Shown here piece after piece: positions 6,301 through 8,533 of a stretch of 8,533 nt of DNA. Source of the DNA: Deltaproteobacteria bacterium (GTDB lineage: Bacteria; Desulfobacterota; G020345765); the NCBI GenBank assembly GCA_030616835.1, contig JAUWWP010000090.1:1-8533 (forward strand), written 5' to 3'. Numbering within the stretch: position 1 is the first letter of the stretch; every line of letters begins with the position of its first letter. The notes below the pieces were generated by a model. It was not told the origin of the DNA. It ran no database searches and saw only the letters and a program-made list of their open reading frames with translations. The translations under genes and the position numbers were made by a program.

Positions 6301-8521
6301 CTAACTGACCATACCAGTTATACCCCCAGCACTTCACCCCACCTGCTGAAGTCAGTACACAGGTGTGATGCACTCCTGCGGAAAGAGCTACCACAGTACT
6401 GCTAAGACCTAAAACATCTACCGGGGTTGGACTCCAATTACCCACACCCATCGTCCCATCACCCAACTGACCCATAACGTTATAGCCCCAGCATTTCACC
6501 CCACCTGCTGAAGTTAGGGCACAGGTGTGAGACCCTCCTGCGGAAACCATGCTCACCCCGCTGCTAAGACCTACAACATCTACCGGGGTCAAACTATCAT
6601 TCGTTGTCCCATCACCCAGCTGACCAGAATAATTATCCCCCCAGCACTTCACTCCACCTGCTGAAGTTAGGGCACAGCTGTGCCCCCATCCTGCAGAACC
6701 CGCACTCACATCACTACTAAGACCTGTAACATTTACTGGGGTTGATCTATTACTCGTTGTCCCATTACCCAACTCACCATCATTATTACGTCCCCAGCAC
6801 TTCAGTCCTCCTCCCGAAGTCGGGGCAGCCGTGGTTACACTTATCGGCTCGCCCAAACAGTATTCTCCATCCAGCGGGCTTATTAAAGGCGCCGGTGGTC
6901 CAATATTATCAATATCATAAACCTCAGTCACTGTAGCCGCCTGATTGCTGCAGGCATCCACCGCCATAAACTTAAGCGTCGTATCCACACTGATACCAAT
7001 CGGCCCCGCATAAACCGGGCTCCCTGTAGTAGGCTCGGTCCCATCAAGGGTATAGTAGATCGTCCCGTCACTTGCACTAAGGCTAACTGCGGTCACACAG
7101 TAGCTCCCCCCTGCCGGAGTAGCCGCTAAACCAGTCGGCGCCTCATTGTCAATATCATAAACCTCAGTCACTATGGCTGACTGGTTCCCACAGGCATCCA
7201 CCGCCATAAACTTCAGGGTCATATCCACACTGATATCAATCGGCCCCGCATAAACCGGGCTACCAGTAGTTGGTTCAGTCCCATCAATGGTATAGTAGAT
7301 CATCCCGTCACTCGCACTAAGGCTAACCGCAGTCGCACAGTAGCTCCCCCCTGCCGGAGTAGCCGCTAAGCCAGTCGGTGCCTCAGTATCAATATCGTAT
7401 AGCTCAGTCACCGTAGCTGCCTGATTCCCACAGATATCCACCGCCATGAACTTAAGCATCGTATCCACACTGATGTCAATCGGCCCTGCATAAACCAAAC
7501 TCCCGATAGTAGGCTCAGTACCATCGGTAGTATAATAAATCGTCCCGTCACTCGCACTAAGGCTAACCACAGTCGCACAGTAACTCCCCCCTGCCGGAGA
7601 AGCCGCTAAACCGGTCGGCGCCTCATTGTCATAGGAATAAGTTCCCGGCAGGCTGCAAGGATTAACAGCCGAAGGGTTTACTGTCACACTTGAGTAATTC
7701 CCACCCGAAACACTTACCATGATAAAGGTATCAATCCAGGAAGTAATGGTTACGGTTACACCATTAAAGGTTACACTACCCACCGTCGCCCCAAAGTCGG
7801 CACCATTAATGGTCACTGTCTCCCCGGGACATCCGGTAGTAGGCCCAACACTGCTGATACTGCATACCGGCCCCACCGTAAACGGGATGGATACTATTAC
7901 TGTGTTCAACAAAACGCCTCCTGTGTCCACGAGATTAACAGTTGCCTCTATCGTCCCCGACACCCCGGTTGCGCCTGCATTCAGAATAACTGTCGCCATT
8001 CCGGCCGCATCGGTGGCGGCACTAAGAGCGGAAAGGGAGCAACCCTTTCTCGGCCGAGTGACGATCTCGAAATCCACCACTACCCCTTCAACATTCAGTC
8101 CTCCCCGGGGAGGGGAAACATTATTGATCAGAGTGACGGTCACCGGGATGCTTCCATTCGGGTTGACAAATAATGGTGGCGGTCCGGCAAGTCCCACTGC
8201 CCAGCAGCCCGGGGCAGTTCCCGGATCCTTTATCGGTAAGACATTACCGAAAGCTAATCTCTTCTGGAGGGCAAATACATCGGAAGCCGCTATCTTACAG
8301 TCATTCCCCGTGGCATCAGCGTTCCCCGGACATTGAGCGACGCCGTTCACGCACTGCTGGACCAGCCCTAAGTCGCCTCCATCAACTACACCATCCAGGT
8401 TTGCATCCCCATAAATCAGATCGCCGGCATTCGCCCCGGGGGATAAAGCAAAGAGGAGGATAGTTAATACTAAGGTCAGGATTAAGAGGGATTTCTGGAA
8501 TGGTTTGGTAAGGAAATGCAT
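3308..8521 (-). CDS. 5' portion of the giant modular exported protein (dockerin-like, TIG, chitobiase-C-like repeats, two RCC1 arrays)
   Basis: The frame has 1737 codons from ATG 8521; the last 15 codons are out of frame after a frameshift. Residues 1-32 are a signal peptide (KPFQK, then a Leu-rich core, cleavage after ANA). Residues 33-92 are dockerin-like: a complete Ca loop D39-N41-D43-D50, then a loop one residue longer. Residues 105-215 are Ig-like. Module A: TIG 218-299; three 80-residue chitobiase-C-like repeats at 300-379, 380-459 and 460-539; a split fourth repeat (540-571 and 890-940) enclosing six RCC1 units (572-889); Ig-like 941-1030. Module B: TIG 1031-1111; one chitobiase-C-like repeat 1112-1191; a split repeat (1192-1218 and 1581-1629) enclosing seven RCC1 units; Ig-like 1630-1720. 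RCC1 units carry the pattern KCWG-N-GQLGDGT-TPVDV-GLSSG-HTCALTS. Non-catalytic binding modules dominate, so a surface or scaffold role is inferred. Only 12 bases precede the ATG; they show no Shine-Dalgarno and the frame stays open, so a start farther upstream is possible, though the signal peptide fits this ATG. Confidence 0.9.
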   Translation of the reverse strand: MHFLTKPFQKSLLILTLVLTILLFALSPGANAGDLIYGDANLDGVVDGGDLGLVQQCVNGVAQCPGNADATGNDCKIAASDVFALQKRLAFGNVLPIKDPGTAPGCWAVGLAGPPPLFVNPNGSIPVTVTLINNVSPPRGGLNVEGVVVDFEIVTRPRKGCSLSALSAATDAAGMATVILNAGATGVSGTIEATVNLVDTGGVLLNTVIVSIPFTVGPVCSISSVGPTTGCPGETVTINGADFGATVGSVTFNGVTVTITSWIDTFIMVSVSGGNYSSVTVNPSAVNPCSLPGTYSYDNEAPTGLAASPAGGSYCATVVSLSASDGTIYYTTDGTEPTIGSLVYAGPIDISVDTMLKFMAVDICGNQAATVTELYDIDTEAPTGLAATPAGGSYCATAVSLSASDGMIYYTIDGTEPTTGSPVYAGPIDISVDMTLKFMAVDACGNQSAIVTEVYDIDNEAPTGLAATPAGGSYCVTAVSLSASDGTIYYTLDGTEPTTGSPVYAGPIGISVDTTLKFMAVDACSNQAATVTEVYDIDNIGPPAPLISPLDGEYCLGEPISVTTAAPTSGGGLKCWGRNNDGELGNGTTSNRSTPVNVTGLSSDVSAGSAGWGHSCALTSAGGVKCWGDNYSGQLGDGTTNDSLTPVDVVGLSSGVSMVSAGGSHTCALTSAGGVKCWGYNVMGQLGDGTMGVGNWSPTPVDVLGLSSTVVALSAGVHHTCVLTSAGGVKCWGYNWYGQLGDGTNSSKSTPVDVSGLSSGVIAVSAGSGHTCALTSGGGVKCWGLNGTGQLGDNYACGDICLGYPCCKTPVDVVGLSSGVIAISVGEHTCALTSAGGVKCWGGNSFGQLGIGTMGIGSSIPVDVLGLSSGIAAISACYRHTCALVSEVEADEHCTTDGSAPDCSSPAAPATIDSDMTLRCIACDACGNLGEETTKNYTVDTVAMVSIASPVDGVTIYAGDIPVSGTADTDITTVTVTSDQGHIESSPVIGGNWSVNLIGVNEPSVTVNVEGTDNCGNMGDDSVILPVIYVGCNINSVGPATGCSGELVIISGSGFGAVVGAVSFDATPATVFIWADTIIFMEAPGGDYSNVTVTPAIAESCNLPGTYSYDNEAPTGLAATPAGGSYCVTAVSLSASDGTIYYTLDGTEPTTGSPVYAGPIDISVDTALKFMAVDACGNQSATVIEVYDIDNVGPAAPLVSPPDGEYCLGEPITVGSGGGVKCWGHNDYGQLGDGTTAQREIPVGVLGLNSGVSAVSAGFGHNCALTSAGGVKCWGWNSHGQLGDGTMIDSLTPVDVLGLSSGVIAVSARGWHSCALTSAGGVKCWGGGWYGQLGDGTEIDSLTPVDVLGLSSGVIAISTGGAHTCAVNSGGGVKCWGDNWWGQLGDGTTSNSSIPVDVSGLSSGMIAVSAGVRHTCALTSGGGVKCWGDNGNGQLGDGTQNDSLTPVDVSGLSNGVSAVSARGSHTCALTSGGGVKCWGSNQFGQLGDGTTSMRLTPVDVSGLSTGVIAISLGSNHSCALTSVGGMKCWGRNNYGQLGDNQACGTDYCTTPVDVLGLTSGVEAIALGFHHTSALASEGGIEHCTTDGSAPDCSSPAAPVTIDSDMTLRCIACDACGNPGEETIRNYAVDTVAMVGINSPVDGEIVIAGDVTVTGTADTDITTVTITSNQVHSESSPVDAGSNWSVVLTGVAVPLIFIAAQGTDDCGNIESDSVTVFVIPPPCMLAVSCLLPDVPGMR
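3351..3358 (-). other. Frameshift point splitting one about 2564-codon gene
   Basis: The equivalent TIG starts elsewhere in the protein read C-x-I-x-S-V-G-P-x-T-G-C. Here the 5' frame is homologous up to the Cys codon at 3356-3358, and the 3' frame is homologous from the codons for V-S-S-V (3353-3342) followed by MPATGC. Two bases (3354-3355) lie where one codon should be, so one base appears to be missing on the minus strand. The 5' frame stops at 3308-3310 and the 3' frame has a stop at 3402-3404, so the shift must lie between these points. No canonical slippery heptamer is seen. It is a real mutation (pseudogene or phase-variant state) or a sequencing/assembly error. Confidence 0.85.
3782..4867 (-). 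repeat. RCC1 repeat array B, seven units
   Basis: Seven tandem units, the first six exactly 51 residues, start at residues 1220, 1271, 1322, 1373, 1424, 1475 and 1526. Seven is the blade number of the classic RCC1 propeller. The last unit carries the shorter Cys-containing loop GDNQACGTDYCTTP, and its HTC strand is changed to HTS. The array is flanked by the two parts of a chitobiase-C-like domain (4868-4948 and 3635-3781). Confidence 0.9.
4949..5188 (-). repeat. Fourth complete chitobiase-C-like 240-bp repeat (module B)
   Basis: A single 80-residue unit lies in module B. It matches the third tandem unit (6905-7144) at 75 of 80 residues, and the DNA over long stretches differs by only scattered single bases. 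It follows a TIG domain and precedes a split, interrupted unit, as in module A. Confidence 0.88.
5855..6808 (-). repeat. RCC1 repeat array A, six units
   Basis: Six tandem units, most of about 153 bp (51 residues), each contain K-C-W-G, a glycine-rich GQLGDGT-like strand, TPVDV and an H-(T/S)-C-(A/V)-L strand. These are typical of bacterial exported RCC1-family (COG5184-like) repeats, which build beta-propellers in characterised members. The fifth unit has a Cys-rich expanded loop (GDNYACGDICLGYPCCKTP). The array is flanked by the two parts of a chitobiase-C-like domain (6809-6904 and 5702-5854). Confidence 0.9.
6905..7624 (-). repeat. Three tandem 240-bp repeats coding chitobiase-C-terminal-like domains
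   Basis: Three direct 240-bp units lie at 7385-7624, 7145-7384 and 6905-7144, each coding 80 residues. The unit begins EAPTGLAATPAGGSYC, continues DGTIYYTLDGTEPT and LKFMAVDACGNQ, and ends YDIDN. This matches the chitobiase/beta-hexosaminidase C-terminal-like non-catalytic fold. Each unit has two conserved Cys (SYC and DACGN or equivalent), plausibly a disulfide. Pairwise, units 1 and 3 differ at 12 of 80 residues and units 2 and 3 at 8. Confidence 0.9.
8281..8368 (-). repeat. 88-bp near-identical segment shared with 417-504
   Basis: This is the partner copy in the large gene. It sits at the best conserved part of a longer paralogous stretch (7865-8425 against 1-561), which starts right after the signal-peptide cleavage site. 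Confidence 0.88.
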
Positions 8522-8533
8522 GGTATTAATTAA

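Larger units (their letters stand above)
5432..7870 (-). repeat. Large duplicated module, copy A (813 codons)
   Basis: The order is TIG, chitobiase-C-like x3, split chitobiase-C-like domain holding RCC1 x6, Ig-like. The same order recurs at 3362-5431. The tail segments match closely (EHCTTDGSAPDCSSPAAP in both, then TVAMV, and GTADTDITTVT), showing that the whole module was duplicated rather than its parts being assembled independently. Confidence 0.85.

Noticed and set aside
3782..6808. CRISPR-like or diversity-generating-retroelement repeats
   Set aside because: The 153-bp units are in-frame protein repeats with no spacers, and no reverse transcriptase or template repeat is present in the window.
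3782..6808. A eukaryote-type RCC1 guanine-nucleotide exchange role
   Set aside because: The arrays are in a signal-peptide-bearing, Cys-rich protein, so only the fold is shared.
3721..6936. Several plus-strand open frames of 64-148 codons with repeated SGHSC-like or ARPDS-like stretches
   Set aside because: They lie opposite the RCC1 and chitobiase-C-like repeats and only mirror their periodicity; none has a plausible start signal or protein family.
4949..7624. A chitinase or beta-hexosaminidase
   Set aside because: Only the non-catalytic C-terminal-like fold is present; no glycoside hydrolase catalytic domain is visible.
8100..8113. Palindrome CCTCCCCGGGGAGG
   Set aside because: It codes the conserved PPRGG motif; codon choice explains it, and the paralog at 229-242 has a slightly imperfect version.

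Overview
The window holds two neighbouring genes for large modular exported proteins, both on the minus strand, with no RNA gene, transposase or CRISPR array visible. Both begin with a Sec-type signal peptide followed by a dockerin-like EF-hand pair and an Ig-like domain. The domain set (dockerin-like, IPT/TIG, chitobiase-C-terminal-like, RCC1, Cu-binding-MopE-like Cys/Asp motifs, a pre-peptidase C-terminal-like domain) and the Cys-rich exported repeats suggest an environmental, probably Gram-negative, bacterium (delta-proteobacterium-like or a candidate phylum). The taxonomy is inferred from domain style only. Base composition looks near balanced in the genes and AT-rich in the short intergenic gap.

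Right to centre (8521 down to 828): one giant gene interrupted by a single-base frameshift near 3354-3358. The 5' part (8521..3308, 1737 codons) runs: signal peptide, dockerin-like pair, Ig-like domain, then two versions of a long module made of TIG, chitobiase-C-like repeat(s), an RCC1 array and an Ig-like domain. The 3' part (3341..828, 837 codons) resumes inside a third TIG domain. It continues with two Ig-like domains, a MAM/immune-inhibitor-A-like jellyroll, two MopE motifs, a PPC-like domain, a third MopE motif and a second jellyroll. Restoring one base would give a protein of about 2564 residues.

The most striking architectural point is that each RCC1 array is inserted inside a chitobiase-C-like domain. 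The first part of that domain lies before the array and the rest, from the 'HCTTDG' strand on, lies after it. This nested arrangement occurs twice, with six RCC1 units in one copy and seven in the other.

Left edge (645 to beyond 1): the first 215 codons of a paralogous gene in the same orientation, 182 bp downstream of the first gene's stop. Its signal peptide is different, but its mature N-terminus is closely similar, including an 88-bp stretch with only two mismatches. The two proteins look like members of one secreted, repeat-rich surface or scaffold family. No enzyme active site is recognisable in either. A binding or display role is inferred, and docking to an unknown cohesin-like partner through the N-terminal dockerin-like domain is a hypothesis.
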